Source: Candidatus Poribacteria bacterium
Lineage (GTDB): Bacteria; Poribacteria; WGA-4E; WGA-3G
DNA length: 35,496 bases
Assembly (NCBI GenBank): GCA_022822085.1
Contig: JAJECK010000065.1
Span: forward strand, 1 to 35,496
Direction of reading: 5' to 3'
This document shows positions 35,131-35,496 of this stretch, piece by piece (the first letter of the stretch is position 1; each line of letters opens with the position of its first letter). The translations under genes and the position numbers were made by a program. The notes below the pieces were generated by a model. That model was not told where the DNA came from and made no database searches. It was given only the letters and a program-made list of their open reading frames with translations.

Positions 35131-35496
35131 TCAACCTTCCTGCTGATTTTCACGGCTTTCTTTGATTAGTCCAACTAACACACAGGCACCCATACCTAAT
35201 AGTACAATTGCAAATGGGAAGCCCGATGCAAGAGATGCTGCTTGCAATGCTTTCAATCCCCCGCCAAGTAACAGAGCAATAGCAACTAATCCCTCTGCAG
35301 TGCACCAAAAAACCCGTTGTGGTATTGGAGCGTCAACCTTACCGCCTGCAGCAATGATGTCAATAATCAAGGATCCAGAATCCGAAGACGTGACGAAAAA
35401 GATGATTGTCAACAGCATTGCAACACAGGAAATTAGTGTTGTCCAAGGTAGTCCTTCAAACATCTTGAAAAGTGCAATTTCGTAATTGTAATTCTC
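35131..35496 (-). CDS. BCCT-family transporter, C-terminal part (cut by window edge)
   Basis: The C-terminal 121 residues of a betaine/carnitine/choline transporter. The reading frame stays open to the window end, and the residues before the first in-frame ATG (ENYNYEIALFKM) also fit the family ('ALF.MLE.LP'). The gene therefore starts beyond 35496 and the ATG at 35463 is internal. FFVTSSDSGSLIIDIIAAGG is the hallmark BCCT block. IPQRVFWCTAEGLVAIALLL and the following hydrophobic segment are the last membrane helices, and the tail is short and charged (KESRENQQEG). It would import a quaternary ammonium or related compound with Na+ or H+. The substrate-binding helices are outside the window. 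Confidence 0.92.
   Translation of the reverse strand, partial: ENYNYEIALFKMFEGLPWTTLISCVAMLLTIIFFVTSSDSGSLIIDIIAAGGKVDAPIPQRVFWCTAEGLVAIALLLGGGLKALQAASLASGFPFAIVLLGMGACVLVGLIKESRENQQEG

Noticed and set aside
35463-35465. ATG at 35463 as the BCCT start
   Set aside because: The frame stays open to the window end and the preceding residues fit the family, so the ATG is internal.

Overview
The window most likely comes from a member of Candidatus Poribacteria or a close relative. The main reason is a C-terminal module containing NYPNPFNPETWIPY on six large secreted proteins, each time with a dockerin-like Ca-binding pair. I associate that combination, together with the sulfatase richness, with Poribacteria; this is recalled family knowledge, not a search. 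The DNA looks A+T-rich by eye. Nearly everything is on the minus strand, so transcription runs from high to low coordinates. I see no rRNA, tRNA, CRISPR array or insertion sequence.

Region 1 (198-19198) is one closely packed 14-gene minus-strand array with four 4-bp start/stop overlaps. In transcription order it holds: a compact FGGY sugar kinase, a small HxGH nucleotidyltransferase, a MurJ/Wzx-like flippase, two sulfotransferases, a Wzy/O-antigen-ligase-like membrane protein, a membrane-anchored clan-A glycoside hydrolase, two more sulfotransferases, three paralogous Tat-exported sulfatases, a Wzi-family outer-membrane barrel and a DUF1972-type glycosyltransferase. Together this reads as a locus that makes, sulfates, exports and trims or desulfates a surface polysaccharide. 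Sugar activation, polymerisation and flipping are present. An initiating phosphoglycosyltransferase, Wzc and Wza are not in the window.

Region 2 (19304-25948) encodes three large surface proteins: an FG-GAP/ASPIC-UnbV protein and two tandem leucine-rich-repeat proteins. All three carry the same dockerin-like pair and C-terminal module as the sulfatases. Region 3 (26117-28976) encodes a lamin-tail-domain lipoprotein, a GT4 glycosyltransferase and a beta-helix-like lipoprotein.

Region 4 (29032-33138) is a complete bacterial Hen1/Pnkp RNA-repair cassette. Hen1 is preceded by a perfect consensus sigma-70 promoter (TTGACA, 17 bp, TATAAT). Divergent from it is a plus-strand TrpD/TrpD2-like protein with a degenerate PRPP motif (33403-34860). 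At the right edge, a BCCT transporter gene cut by the window end leads into a small winged-helix-like protein.

The most unusual content is the sulfated-polysaccharide array, which puts four sulfotransferases and three sulfatases in one apparent transcription unit. Second is the kinase/nucleotidyltransferase pair at its head.
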